Assembly: GCF_900580865.1 (NCBI RefSeq)
Contig: NZ_UTBZ01000228.1
Coordinates: forward strand, 340,541-404,540
Reading direction: 5' to 3'
Source: Pseudomonas viridiflava
Lineage (GTDB): Bacteria; Pseudomonadota; Gammaproteobacteria; Pseudomonadales; Pseudomonadaceae
Length of the DNA: 64,000 nucleotides
The notes below the pieces were generated by a model. The model was not told where the DNA came from, did no database searches, and was given only the letters and a program-made list of their open reading frames with translations. Of the stretch, positions 51,688-61,015 are shown in pieces (position 1 is the stretch's first letter; every line of letters begins with the position of its first letter). The translations under genes were made by a program, and so were the position numbers.

Positions 51688-53190
51688 TTACGCTTGCGGT
51701 CGCATGTGCGGGAACAGGATCACATCGCGGATCGACGGCGAGTTGGTCAACAACATCACCAGACGATCGATGCCGATACCTTCACCGGCCGTTGGCGGCA
51801 TGCCGTACTCCAGCGCACGAACGAAGTCGGCGTCGTAGTGCATGGCTTCGTCGTCGCCGGCGTCCTTGTCGGCCACCTGCGCCATGAAGCGCTCGGCCTG
51901 GTCTTCCGCGTCGTTCAACTCGGAGTAGGCGTTGGCGATTTCACGGCCACCGATGAACAGCTCGAAACGGTCGGTGACATTCGGGTTGTCGTCGTTACGA
52001 CGGGCCAGCGGCGACACTTCGAACGGGTACTGAGTGATGAAGTGCGGCTGCTCCAGCTTGTGCTCGACCAGCTCTTCGAAAATCATCACCTGCAGCTTGC
52101 CCAGACCTTCGAAGCCCAGCACCTTGGCGCCGGCCTTCTTGGCGATGGCGCGGGCCTTGTCGATGTCGTTCAGATCATCGGCGGTCAGCTCAGGGTTGTA
52201 CTTGAGGATCGAGTCGAACACCGACAGACGCACGAACGGCTCGCCGAAGTGGAACACCTTGTCGCCATATGGCACGTCGGTGCTGCCCAGCACCAGCTGC
52301 GCCAGTTCACGGAACAGTTCTTCGGTCAGGTCCATGTTGTCTTCGTAGTCGGCGTACGCCTGGTAGAACTCCAACATGGTGAATTCAGGGTTGTGACGGG
52401 TCGAGACGCCTTCGTTACGGAAGTTGCGGTTGATCTCGAAGACCTTTTCAAAACCACCGACCACCAGACGCTTGAGGTACAGCTCAGGGGCGATACGCAG
52501 GAACATTTCCATGTCCAGCGCGTTGTGGTGGGTTTCGAACGGCTTGGCTGCGGCGCCGCCAGGAATGGTCTGCAGCATCGGCGTTTCGACTTCAAGGAAG
52601 TCGCGCTTCATCAGGAAGCTGCGGATGTGCGCGATCACTTGCGAGCGCACGCGGAAGGTCTGACGCACTTCGTCGTTGACGATCAGGTCAACGTAGCGCT
52701 GACGGTAGCGCTGTTCAGTGTCGGTCAGGCCGTGGTGCTTGTCCGGCAGCGGACGCAGGGATTTGGTCAGCAGACGCACGCTGGTCATTTCAACGTACAG
52801 GTCGCCCTTGCCGGAACGCGCCAGAGTGCCTTCGGCAGCGATGATGTCGCCCATGTCCCAGGTTTTCACCGCGGCCAGGGTGTCTTCCGACAGGGTTTTA
52901 CGGTTGACGTAGACCTGGATGCGACCGGTCATGTCCTGAATCACCATGAACGAGCCACGGTTGAGCATGATGCGACCGGCAACCTTGACCGGGATTGCAG
53001 CCTCTGCCAGCTCTTCCTTGGTCTTGTCCGCGTATTTCTTCTGCAGATCTTCGCAGTAGTTTTCGCGGCGGAAGTCGTTCGGGAAGGCGTTGCCCTTGGC
53101 GCGCTCGGCAGCCAGCTTTTCCTTGCGCAGCGCGATCAGGGAGTTTTCTTCCTGTTGCAGGGCTTGCGGGTCGAGTTGTTGGTCGCTCAT
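51688..53190 (-). CDS. lysS: Lysyl-tRNA synthetase, class II
   Basis: 500 aa from ATG 53190 (MSDQQLDPQALQQEENSLIALRKEKL), the conserved start. N-terminal OB-fold anticodon domain (about 65–145), then the class II catalytic core with motif 1 (FLMKRDFLEVETPML), motif 2 (RNFRNEGVSTRHNPEFTMLE) and motif 3 (GIGIDRLVMLL). Charges tRNA-Lys. Downstream of prfB by 111 bases, the common prfB–lysS order, with a GC-rich hairpin between. Confidence 0.97.
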   Translation of the reverse strand: MSDQQLDPQALQQEENSLIALRKEKLAAERAKGNAFPNDFRRENYCEDLQKKYADKTKEELAEAAIPVKVAGRIMLNRGSFMVIQDMTGRIQVYVNRKTLSEDTLAAVKTWDMGDIIAAEGTLARSGKGDLYVEMTSVRLLTKSLRPLPDKHHGLTDTEQRYRQRYVDLIVNDEVRQTFRVRSQVIAHIRSFLMKRDFLEVETPMLQTIPGGAAAKPFETHHNALDMEMFLRIAPELYLKRLVVGGFEKVFEINRNFRNEGVSTRHNPEFTMLEFYQAYADYEDNMDLTEELFRELAQLVLGSTDVPYGDKVFHFGEPFVRLSVFDSILKYNPELTADDLNDIDKARAIAKKAGAKVLGFEGLGKLQVMIFEELVEHKLEQPHFITQYPFEVSPLARRNDDNPNVTDRFELFIGGREIANAYSELNDAEDQAERFMAQVADKDAGDDEAMHYDADFVRALEYGMPPTAGEGIGIDRLVMLLTNSPSIRDVILFPHMRPQA

Positions 53191-53219
53191 GTCTTTAGAT
53201 ATTCCATCAGGTTCGTTGC

Positions 53220-53265
53220 CCCCGGGCCTTGCGGCCCGGGGATCGCCAGCAGGCTGGCTCCTACA
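53220..53265. repeat. GC-rich hairpin and half REP between prfB and lysS
   Basis: Nine-bp perfect stem CCCCGGGCC/GGCCCGGGG with a TTGC loop (53220–53241), followed by GATCGCCAGCAGGCTGGCTC…CTACAG, a lone arm of a third REP-like type (GCCAGC-AGGCTGGCTCC). On the minus strand it lies between the prfB stop and the lysS start, so it is in the lysS leader or forms an attenuator. Confidence 0.65.
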
Positions 53266-53301
53266 GGGATCGCGTTGCATCAGCGATCCTGTGTGCGTCT
53301 T

Positions 53302-54397
53302 TTACAGCCCGGATTTCAGGCTGGCTTCCAGGTATTCGTCGATATCGCCGTCGAGCACCTTGTCGCAGTCGCTGCGTTCGATATTGGTACGCAGATCCTT
53401 GATCCGCGACGCATCGAGCACGTACGAGCGGATCTGGTGACCCCAGCCGATGTCGGACTTGGTGTCTTCCAGCGCTTGCGACGCGGCGTTGCGTTTCTGC
53501 ATTTCCTGCTCGTACAACTTGGCCCGCAGCATTTTCATGGCGGTGTCCTTGTTGGCGTGCTGGGAACGTTCGTTCTGGCAACTGACCACGGTGTTGGTCG
53601 GTACGTGAGTGATACGTACGGCCGAGTCGGTGGTGTTTACGTGCTGACCACCGGCACCGGAGGAACGATAGGTGTCGATCCGCAGGTCTGCCGGGTTGAT
53701 TTCGATTTCAACCTTGTCATCGATCTCTGGCGAGACGAAAACCGCGGAGAACGAGGTGTGACGACGGTTGCCGGAGTCGAACGGGCTCTTGCGCACCAGA
53801 CGGTGCACGCCGATCTCGGTACGCAGCCAGCCGAAGGCGTATTCGCCCTTGATGTGCACGGTCGCACCTTTGATACCGGCGACTTCACCGGCCGACAGTT
53901 CCATGATCGTCGCGTCGAAACCGCGTTTATCCGCCCAGCGCAGGTACATGCGCAGCAGGATATTGGCCCAGTCCTGGGCCTCGGTGCCGCCGGAACCGGC
54001 CTGGATGTCCAGGTACGCGTTGTTCGGGTCCATTTCATGGCTGAACATGCGGCGGAATTCCAGCTTGGCCAGATTTTCCTCGAGACGGGCCAGCTCGGCG
54101 ACGACATCGCCCACTGCGCCTTCGTCGTTTTCTTCGACGGCCATGTCCAGCAGGTCGCGGCAATCGGCCAGACCGCCGTTCAGTTCGTCGAGGGTGTCGA
54201 CGATCTGCGCCAGCGCAGCGCGCTCGCGGCCCAGTTCCTGGGCGTATTCAGGTTTGTTCCAGACGCTCGGATCTTCAAGCTCGCGATTGACCTCAGTCAG
54301 ACGCTCATGCTTTTGATCGTAGTCAAAGATACCCCCGAATAGTTTCGGAGCGCTCGGACAGGTCCTTGATGGTGTTCAGGATCGGGTTGATTTCCAT
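53302..54397 (-). CDS. prfB: Peptide chain release factor 2 with programmed +1 frameshift
   Basis: Codes for 364 aa in two frames: 24 codons from ATG 54397 (MEINPILNTIKDLSERSETI…), an in-frame TGA at 54325–54323, then the +1 frame from 54324 (GAC) to the stop at 53302. Releases peptides at UGA and UAA. The GGQ motif is intact (SSGAGGQHVNTTDSAVRITH). The frameshift site CGGGGGTATCTTTGAC is conserved with E. coli, so this is autoregulation, not a defect. Directly upstream of lysS. Confidence 0.97.
54322..54337 (-). promoter_or_regulatory. prfB programmed frameshift signal
   Basis: Minus strand CGGGGGTATCTTTGAC: an internal Shine–Dalgarno-like GGGGG, then CTT-TGA-C where the ribosome slips by +1 when RF2 is scarce. 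TGA occupies 54325–54323 and the CTT is codon 24. Established autoregulatory mechanism. Confidence 0.97.
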
Positions 54398-54501
54398 GAC
54401 GGGCAGCACTCGTTGGCGAACTTTTGAAAGCCGGCGAGTATAACGTAATCAGGCTGTGACGGCAGCCCGTCTGGCGGGTGTGGGGATCATTAAAGCCTTT
54501 G

Positions 54502-54714
54502 CCCTCACCCTAACCCTCTCCCAGAGGTAGAGGGGATCGATTGGGGGATATTCGGGAGGTACGCCGACTTGAAATGGCTTTGCTGAATCCGGAATCGCCA
54601 AGCTTGAAGATCCATAATCGACTCGGTCGATCAGGTCGATGTACAGCGCCAGACACCTCGGTCGGCCCCCTATCCCTCCGGGAGAGGGCTGGGCGGGCGG
54701 CGTTCCGATGAGGG
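54502..54714. repeat. MITE-like repeat, copy 2
   Basis: Starts with CCCTCACCCTAACCCTCTCC at 54502 and ends with GGGAGAGGGCTGGG followed by a degenerate terminal TGAGGG (54709–54714). The interior shares GGGGGAT-TTC, TGCTGAATCC/CGCGGAATCC, CATAATCGAC/CATAGTCGAC, TCAGGTCG and CTCGGTC with copy 1, plus an insertion of about 22 bases. Fills most of the 324-base gap between prfB and wspR; no gene there. Confidence 0.75.
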
Positions 54715-54721
54715 TAAGCGT

Positions 54722-55723
54722 TTACTCGATCCCAACCTGGTTACGCCCGTTATTCTTCGCCAGATACAACCCACGATCCGCCGCCGAAATCAGCAACCGG
54801 CAATCGCTACCCGCCTGCGGCACCATCGTCGCCAGACCAATACTGATGGTCAGACTCGCCCCTTCCGCCGGGGTATTGTGAGGAATTTTCAAGGATGCCA
54901 CAGTCTGGCGCAGTTTCTCCGCGACCAGGCGCGCACCGCCCGGCGAGGTGTTCGGTAGCACCAGCACAAACTCCTCACCGCCATAACGCGCCGGCAGATC
55001 CGACGGTCGTGCGCTGGCCTCGCGGATCGCCGTGGCGACCTTGCGCAACGCTTCATCGCCTTCAACGTGACCAAAGCTGTCGTTGTAGGACTTGAAGTAA
55101 TCGACGTCGATCATCAACAGCGACAACTGACTTTGGTCCCGCAGCGAACGGCGCCATTCCAGCTCCAGGTACTCGTCGAAGTGGCGGCGGTTGGACAGCC
55201 CGGTCAGGCCATCGGAGTTCATCAGCCGTTGCAGCACCAGATTGGTGTCGAGCAATTGCTGCTGGCTGACCCGCAGCGCGCGGTAGGCCGCATCGCGTTG
55301 CAGCAAGGTCATGTACGAGCGCGAGTGATAGCGGATGCGCGCCACCAGTTCGATGGTGTCCGGCAGTTTCACCAGATAATCGTTTGCCCCGGCCGAAAAC
55401 GCCGCGCTCTTGATCAGCGGGTCTTCCTTGGTCGACAGGACGATGATCGGGATGTCCTTGGTCGCCGGATGATTGCGGTATTCGCGCACCAGACTCAGGC
55501 CATCGAGGCCGGGCATCACCAGGTCCTGCAGGATCACCGTCGGTTTGATCCGCACCGCCTGGGCAATGGCCTGCTGCGGGTCGGAGCAGAAGTGAAAGTC
55601 GATGTTTTCCTGATTCGACAGCCCACGGCGCACCGCTTCGCCGATCATCGCCTGATCGTCCACCAACAACACCATGGCGGCGTTTTCGTCGGTTTTAATG
55701 TCGTCGATCTGTAAGTCATTCAT
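54722..55723 (-). CDS. wspR: Response regulator diguanylate cyclase WspR
   Basis: 333 aa, output of the Wsp surface-sensing system. Receiver domain (about 16–135) with phosphoacceptor Asp67 (LQDLVMPGLDG), a linker helix, and a GGDEF domain with active-site GGEEF (248–252) and the inhibitory I-site RPSD (239–242). Phosphorylated by WspE, it makes c-di-GMP and so promotes biofilm and cellulose/wrinkly-spreader formation. Last gene of the operon, 48 bases after wspF. Confidence 0.96.
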   Translation of the reverse strand: MNDLQIDDIKTDENAAMVLLVDDQAMIGEAVRRGLSNQENIDFHFCSDPQQAIAQAVRIKPTVILQDLVMPGLDGLSLVREYRNHPATKDIPIIVLSTKEDPLIKSAAFSAGANDYLVKLPDTIELVARIRYHSRSYMTLLQRDAAYRALRVSQQQLLDTNLVLQRLMNSDGLTGLSNRRHFDEYLELEWRRSLRDQSQLSLLMIDVDYFKSYNDSFGHVEGDEALRKVATAIREASARPSDLPARYGGEEFVLVLPNTSPGGARLVAEKLRQTVASLKIPHNTPAEGASLTISIGLATMVPQAGSDCRLLISAADRGLYLAKNNGRNQVGIE

Positions 55724-55771
55724 GGGCGGTCACCTGAGTACTGCAGGGGTCAGGATTGCGGATAAACCTGT

Positions 55772-56782
55772 TCATTTGGGGAAAACCTCCAGCAATCGTG
55801 ACGCTATCTTTTCCAGTGCACGGATTTCAACGGCAGCATCAATGGCCGCAGCGGCCTTGGGCATGCCGTACACCGCACTGCTTTGCTGATCCTGCGCGAT
55901 GGTCAGGTAACCCTGTTGGCGCATGAGCTTAAGCCCTTGCGCGCCGTCGCGCCCCATCCCGGTCAATAAAACCCCGACGGCGTCGCCATTCCAATAGCTG
56001 GCGACACTCTCGAAAAACACATCGATCGAGGGTCGATAGATCTCGTTGACCGGCTCGGCCGTGTAGGCCAGCGTGCCGTTTTTCAATAAGCGAATATGGT
56101 GATTGGTGCCGGCCAGCAGCACCGCGCCGGCCTGCGGCGGTTCGCCCTCGCGGGCCAGACGCACATCGAGGCCGCTGGCGCTGGCCAGCCATTCGGCCAT
56201 GCCGGCGGCGAACACCTGATCGACGTGCTGCACCAGCACAATTGCCGCCGAGAAGTCACGGGGCAGGCCTTTGAGCAAGACTTCCAGCGCTGCCGGGCCG
56301 CCCGCAGACGATCCGATCGCCACCAGCCGCTTGCAAGAAGCGGAGCTGCGCTGGGGTGTCGGCGCCGGGCGTGAGCGTTGCGGCTTATCGCCAATCAGCC
56401 AGCCAATATTGAGGATCTTGCGCAGCAACGGTGCCGCCGCTTCCTGCGCATTGCCAGCGCCGAGGGCCGGGGTATCGACCACGTCCAGCGCGCCGTGGCC
56501 CATGGCTTCGAAGACACGGTGCACGTTCTGCTGGCGGTCGACGGTGACGATGACAATCGCGCAAGGGGTGTCGGCCATGATCCGCCGGGTGGCTTCGACG
56601 CCATCCATCACCGGCATGATCAGGTCCATCAGGATCAGGTCCGGGGTGTTTTCGGCGCACAGTTGCACTGCTTCGGCGCCGTTGCGGGCGACCCAGACCA
56701 CCTGATGCGCCGGCTCGAAAGCCAGCGCGCGGCGCAGGGCCTCCACCGCCATGGGCATGTCGTTGACGATTGCGATCTTCAT
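55772..56782 (-). CDS. wspF: Methylesterase / receiver protein WspF (CheB-like)
   Basis: 336 aa. Receiver domain with Asp53 (LMDLIMPVMDG) and a C-terminal CheB catalytic domain with AIGSSAGGPAAL (catalytic Ser), VLVQHVDQ (His) and LTGMGRDGAQGL (Asp). Removes methyl groups from WspA and thereby damps WspR activation; loss of WspF gives wrinkly spreaders in P. fluorescens. Overlaps wspE by four bases. Confidence 0.96.
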   Translation of the reverse strand: MKIAIVNDMPMAVEALRRALAFEPAHQVVWVARNGAEAVQLCAENTPDLILMDLIMPVMDGVEATRRIMADTPCAIVIVTVDRQQNVHRVFEAMGHGALDVVDTPALGAGNAQEAAAPLLRKILNIGWLIGDKPQRSRPAPTPQRSSASCKRLVAIGSSAGGPAALEVLLKGLPRDFSAAIVLVQHVDQVFAAGMAEWLASASGLDVRLAREGEPPQAGAVLLAGTNHHIRLLKNGTLAYTAEPVNEIYRPSIDVFFESVASYWNGDAVGVLLTGMGRDGAQGLKLMRQQGYLTIAQDQQSSAVYGMPKAAAAIDAAVEIRALEKIASRLLEVFPK

Positions 56783-59067
56783 GCCCGCGCTCCTCCGATA
56801 AGCTCGACCACTGCGTCGAGCAGGGCGTCGTCATGAAAACTGGCTTTGGCTAAATAATAGTCAGCGCCGGCATCGAGGCCACGGCGACGATCCTCTTCGC
56901 GATCCTTGTACGACACGACCATCACCGGCAGCGATTGCAGACGGTTGTCGCGACGCAGCAACGTGACCAGTTCGATGCCGTCCATGCGCGGCATATCGAT
57001 GTCGGTGATCAGCAAATCGAAATCCTCCGAACGCAGTGCGTTCCAACCGTCCATGCCGTCCACCGCCACTGCGACGTCGTAGCCGCGATTGAGCAGCAGT
57101 TTGCGTTGCAGCTCGCGCACGGTCAGCGAGTCATCAACCACCAGCACCCGTTTACGCGCAGCTTCCGCGGCCTGGTTGCCGTGGCGGGCGATGCGCTCAA
57201 GGCGCCCGGTATTGAGCAGTTTGTCCACCGAACGCAGCATGTCTTCGACATCGACAATCAACACCACCGAGCCGTCGTCGAGCAAGGCGCCGGCAGAGAT
57301 GTCCTGCACTTTGCCCAGACGCTCGTCGAGTGGCAACACCACCAGAGTGCGCTCGCCAATGAAGCGTTCCACAGCAACGCCATAAACCGCATCGCGCTCG
57401 CGGATCACCACGACTTTGAGGGTTTCGCCACTGTTCTGGCTGGCTGGGCGGTTGAGCAACTGGCTGGCCGCAACCAGCCCGACGTGCTGGCCTTCGTGCC
57501 AGAAATGCTGCCGACCTTCGACTTGCACGATATCTTCCGGGGCCAGATCACACATGCGCTCGATGTGCGCCAGCGGGAAGGCATACGCCTCTTCGCCAAC
57601 TTCCACCACCAGACTGCGCACCACCGACAAGGTCAGCGGCACTTCCAGATGAAAGCGACTGCCCTCACCCGCCGTCTGCTCCAGCACCACCGCACCGCGC
57701 AACTGGCGAACCATGTGTTGAACGGCATCGAGGCCGACGCCCCGCCCGGACACTTCGGTGACCGTATCGCGCAGGCTGAAGCCGGGGAGGAACAGGAACG
57801 TCAGCAGTTCTTCCTCGCTCAACTGCGCCGCCGTTTCCGCTGGGGATAACTGCCGCTCGACGATGCTGCGGCGGACCTTTTCCAGATCGACGCCATTGCC
57901 GTCATCGCTCAATTCCAGCACCAGCAGGCCGGCCTGATGCGAGGCGCGCAGGCGGATCAAGCCCTCTTCTGATTTGCCTTTAAGCAGACGCTGCTCAGGG
58001 GTTTCGATGCCGTGATCGACCGCGTTGCGCAGCAAATGCGTCAGCGGCGCTTCGAGCTTCTCCAGCACGTCACGGTCGACCTGGGTTTTTTCGCCCTCGA
58101 TCTCCAGCCGTACCTGTTTGCCGAGGCTGCGGCCCAGATCACGCACCATGCGCACCTGACCGGTCAACACATCGGCAAACGGCCGCATGCGGCAGGCCAG
58201 TGCGGTGTCGTAGAGCACTTGCGCGCGCTGGCTGGCCTGCCAGGCGAATTCGTCTAGTTCGGCGTTTTTCTCACTCAGCAGTTGCTGGGATTCGGCGAGC
58301 AAACGGCGCGCGTCCTCCAAGGCCTCCAGCGCCTCAAGGCTCAGCGCGTGCTCCTTGAGGTGCACGTTGAGGTTTTCCAACGCGCGCAGTCCATTGTTCT
58401 GCATGCGCTTGAGGCGTTGCATGGTCGCCAGATGCGGCTTGAGCCGCTGGGTTTCCACCAGCGATTTACTCGACAGGTCGAGCAGGCTGTTCAGGCGCTC
58501 GGCCGTAACGCGCAAGACGCGTTCGCCACCTTCGGTGGTGCGTTTGTTTTTGCGTGGCGCCGATTCGGAGGATTCGACCGGCGCGTCCATGATAGGAGCT
58601 GGCGCGGGTTCAAAGACCGGCGGTGCTTCAAGTTGCAACTCGGCCATCGGCGGCGCAACGAACGCTACAGGTGGTGTTGAAGGGTCAAGCAAACCCGCCA
58701 TCAACGCTACGTAAGCTTCAATATCACTCGGCTGCGGCGCATTGGCCGGTGTGGCGATGCGCATCAGCAAATCGGTGCCCTGCAACAACGCATCAATGTG
58801 CTCGGGCCGCAGCAGCAAGCGTCCTTCCTGCGCACTGACCAGGCAATCTTCCATGACATGGGCGACGCTGACGCCGCTGTCGATGCCGACAATTCGTGCC
58901 GCACCTTTGAGCGAGTGCGCCGCGCGCATGCACGATTCCAGTTGATCGGCCTGGGTCGGATTGCGCTCGAGTGCCAGCAACCCGGCGCTGAGCACTTGGG
59001 TCTGAGCTTCGGCTTCGAGGCTGAACAGCTCCAGCAACGAGGCGTCGCGCATTTGCTCGGGGGTCAT
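56779..59067 (-). CDS. wspE: Hybrid histidine kinase WspE (CheA–receiver fusion)
   Basis: 762 aa. HPt domain with phospho-accepting His51 (RAAHSLKGAARIVG), dimerisation region, HATPase domain (HLLRNAVDHGIETP, LSDDGNGVD, GRGVGLDAV), CheW-like P5 domain, and a C-terminal receiver (about 645–762: RVLVVDDSLTVREL…TDIDMPRMDG). Phosphorylates WspR and WspF. Overlaps wspD by four bases. Confidence 0.96.
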   Translation of the reverse strand: MTPEQMRDASLLELFSLEAEAQTQVLSAGLLALERNPTQADQLESCMRAAHSLKGAARIVGIDSGVSVAHVMEDCLVSAQEGRLLLRPEHIDALLQGTDLLMRIATPANAPQPSDIEAYVALMAGLLDPSTPPVAFVAPPMAELQLEAPPVFEPAPAPIMDAPVESSESAPRKNKRTTEGGERVLRVTAERLNSLLDLSSKSLVETQRLKPHLATMQRLKRMQNNGLRALENLNVHLKEHALSLEALEALEDARRLLAESQQLLSEKNAELDEFAWQASQRAQVLYDTALACRMRPFADVLTGQVRMVRDLGRSLGKQVRLEIEGEKTQVDRDVLEKLEAPLTHLLRNAVDHGIETPEQRLLKGKSEEGLIRLRASHQAGLLVLELSDDGNGVDLEKVRRSIVERQLSPAETAAQLSEEELLTFLFLPGFSLRDTVTEVSGRGVGLDAVQHMVRQLRGAVVLEQTAGEGSRFHLEVPLTLSVVRSLVVEVGEEAYAFPLAHIERMCDLAPEDIVQVEGRQHFWHEGQHVGLVAASQLLNRPASQNSGETLKVVVIRERDAVYGVAVERFIGERTLVVLPLDERLGKVQDISAGALLDDGSVVLIVDVEDMLRSVDKLLNTGRLERIARHGNQAAEAARKRVLVVDDSLTVRELQRKLLLNRGYDVAVAVDGMDGWNALRSEDFDLLITDIDMPRMDGIELVTLLRRDNRLQSLPVMVVSYKDREEDRRRGLDAGADYYLAKASFHDDALLDAVVELIGGARA

Positions 59068-59747
59068 GTGAGGCTCCGGGTCACGGCGGACAGCAGCTGT
59101 TCTTCATCCAGCCAACGCAGGCTGCGACCGCGATATTGCAGAACACCACGGGTGTATCTGGCACTGGTTTGCGCGCCGGACTGCGATGCGGCGTCGAGAA
59201 TGCGCTCGTCGATCGCATGAATGCCGTCGACCTCATCCACCGGCACCACCACCGGCCCGCCATGGGCGGCGATGATCAACATGCGCGGCATGATTCGCCC
59301 GCTGGTGGTCGGCGTAACGCTGCCATCCAGATCGAGCAGTTCGACCAGTGACAGGCACGCCACCAGCGCGCCGCGTACATTGGCCACGCCGAGCAAAGCG
59401 CGCGAGCGCTGGTGCGGCAACGAGTGAATCGCCTGCAGCGGCGCCACCTCAACGAGGCTGCGCGTCGCCAGCCCCAGCCATTCTTCGCCGAGACGGAACA
59501 TCAGCAACGAGCGGGTTTTCACATCGCTTTCCACGGCGCTCGCCACCGGGTCGCGCTCGTCCTGCTGCAACGCATAACGGTCGAGCAGGCGCGTGGCGGC
59601 GGCGGAATACACCGAGCAATTGCGGCAATGAATATGGTCTTCCAGCAGCGGGCAGGACTTGTCGCCATGAATGCCGATGCGGTTCCAGCAATCGTCGATG
59701 GCCCGGGCGTCTTCGTGGGTGACGTTCAAGGTGTCGGACGGGATCAT
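59064..59747 (-). CDS. wspD: CheW-like coupling protein WspD
   Basis: 227 aa. A distinctive N-terminal segment with several His/Cys residues (HGDKSCPLLEDHIHCRNCSV, about 28–47) precedes the CheW domain (about 75–220). Couples WspA to WspE; Wsp uses two CheW-like proteins, B and D. The Cys/His-rich patch may bind metal, which I cannot confirm. Four-base overlaps with both wspC and wspE. Confidence 0.92.
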   Translation of the reverse strand: MIPSDTLNVTHEDARAIDDCWNRIGIHGDKSCPLLEDHIHCRNCSVYSAAATRLLDRYALQQDERDPVASAVESDVKTRSLLMFRLGEEWLGLATRSLVEVAPLQAIHSLPHQRSRALLGVANVRGALVACLSLVELLDLDGSVTPTTSGRIMPRMLIIAAHGGPVVVPVDEVDGIHAIDERILDAASQSGAQTSARYTRGVLQYRGRSLRWLDEEQLLSAVTRSLT

Positions 59748-61015
59748 CGTTTACGCTCACTGTCGGCGGTGCGCCCGCTGCGTGCGGCGCGCTCCTGCAA
59801 TCGTCTGGCACCCGCCGTGTCGCCCTGGGCCTGCAGCAGCGCGGCCAGGTGCATCAACGCTTCGGGGTGTTGCGGTTCGAGATACAACGCTTTGCGGTAG
59901 AAACCCTGGGCTTCGAGGGTCAGGCCGGCGACATCGCTGAGCAAGCCGAGCCAGTAAAACACCTGAGCCACCGGTTCGTGGCTGCGCAAATATTGTTCGC
60001 ACGCGGCGCGGGCCTCGGCGCTTTTGCCTTCGTTGGCCAGCGCGGCGATATTGGCCAGCAAGGTCGCTGCGTCCGGATTCGCGCTTTTGCTGGCAATGGG
60101 CAGCGGCGTCACTGCGGCAAACGGTCGATTGCGCACCACCGGAGGCGGCGCGCTGCGCAACGGTTGGCTAACCGGCAACGTGATCGGTTTGGGCGTCGGT
60201 AGCGGTTCGGGATGCGGCTCACTGTGGCGACTGAACGCAAACGACTGCGCAATACCGATCGAACGCATGCCCAAACGCCCGAGCAGACTGCCCTCGGCCG
60301 GGCCGATAAACAGCACGCCGTCGAAATGGGTCAGGCGCTTGAGCACCTCGAACACCAGTTTTTGCGTCGGCTGATCGAAATAGATCAACAGATTGCGGCA
60401 GAACACGAAATCGAACGCCGGCTCGCTGGCCAGCAGCGTCGGATCGAGCACATTGCCGACCTCCAAACGCACCTGCTCACGTACGTCGTCATTGACCCGA
60501 TGGCCTTCCTGCTCAGCCGTGAAATGCCGTTCGCGAAAGTCCAGATCCTGGCCGCGAAACGAGTTTTTGCCATACAGCGCACGCCGCGCCTTCTCCACCG
60601 ACAGCGGGCTGACGTCCATGCCATCGACCTTGAACTGATGCGGTTTAAGCCCGGCATCGAGCAAAGCCATGGCAATCGAATAGGGTTCTTCGCCAGTGGA
60701 GCACGGCAGGCTGAGGATGCGCAGCGCACGCATGTTATTCAGCTCGGCGAGGCGATTGCGCGCCAGCTTGCCCAGCGTGGCGAAGGATTCCGGGTAACGG
60801 AAAAACCACGTTTCCGGGACGATCACCGCTTCGATCAATGCTTGTTGTTCATCTCGCGAGCCTTGCAGCAACTGCCAATACTCATCGGCATGCGCCGCTT
60901 GCGAGAGCGTTGTGCGCTGGCGCACGGCGCGCTCGATAATCGCCGGGCCGACCGACGTCACATCGAGGCCGATGCGTTCCTTGAGAAAGTCGAAAAAACG
61001 CTGATCACTGCTCAT
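59744..61015 (-). CDS. wspC: Methyltransferase WspC (CheR-like with TPR)
   Basis: 423 aa. CheR fold: N-terminal helical part and SAM-binding domain with CSTGEEPYSIAMALLDAG and DFVFCRNLLIYFD; a Pro-rich linker (about 270–300) and a C-terminal TPR region. Methylates WspA, raising WspR activity. Overlaps its neighbours by four bases on both sides. Confidence 0.95.
   Translation of the reverse strand: MSSDQRFFDFLKERIGLDVTSVGPAIIERAVRQRTTLSQAAHADEYWQLLQGSRDEQQALIEAVIVPETWFFRYPESFATLGKLARNRLAELNNMRALRILSLPCSTGEEPYSIAMALLDAGLKPHQFKVDGMDVSPLSVEKARRALYGKNSFRGQDLDFRERHFTAEQEGHRVNDDVREQVRLEVGNVLDPTLLASEPAFDFVFCRNLLIYFDQPTQKLVFEVLKRLTHFDGVLFIGPAEGSLLGRLGMRSIGIAQSFAFSRHSEPHPEPLPTPKPITLPVSQPLRSAPPPVVRNRPFAAVTPLPIASKSANPDAATLLANIAALANEGKSAEARAACEQYLRSHEPVAQVFYWLGLLSDVAGLTLEAQGFYRKALYLEPQHPEALMHLAALLQAQGDTAGARRLQERAARSGRTADSERKR

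Noticed and set aside
51694..54342. 882-codon plus-strand frame covering lysS and prfB
   Set aside because: Antisense shadow; both minus-strand genes are full and conserved.
53302..54397. prfB as a broken gene because of the in-frame TGA
   Set aside because: The TGA is in the conserved programmed frameshift context CTTTGAC after GGGGG.
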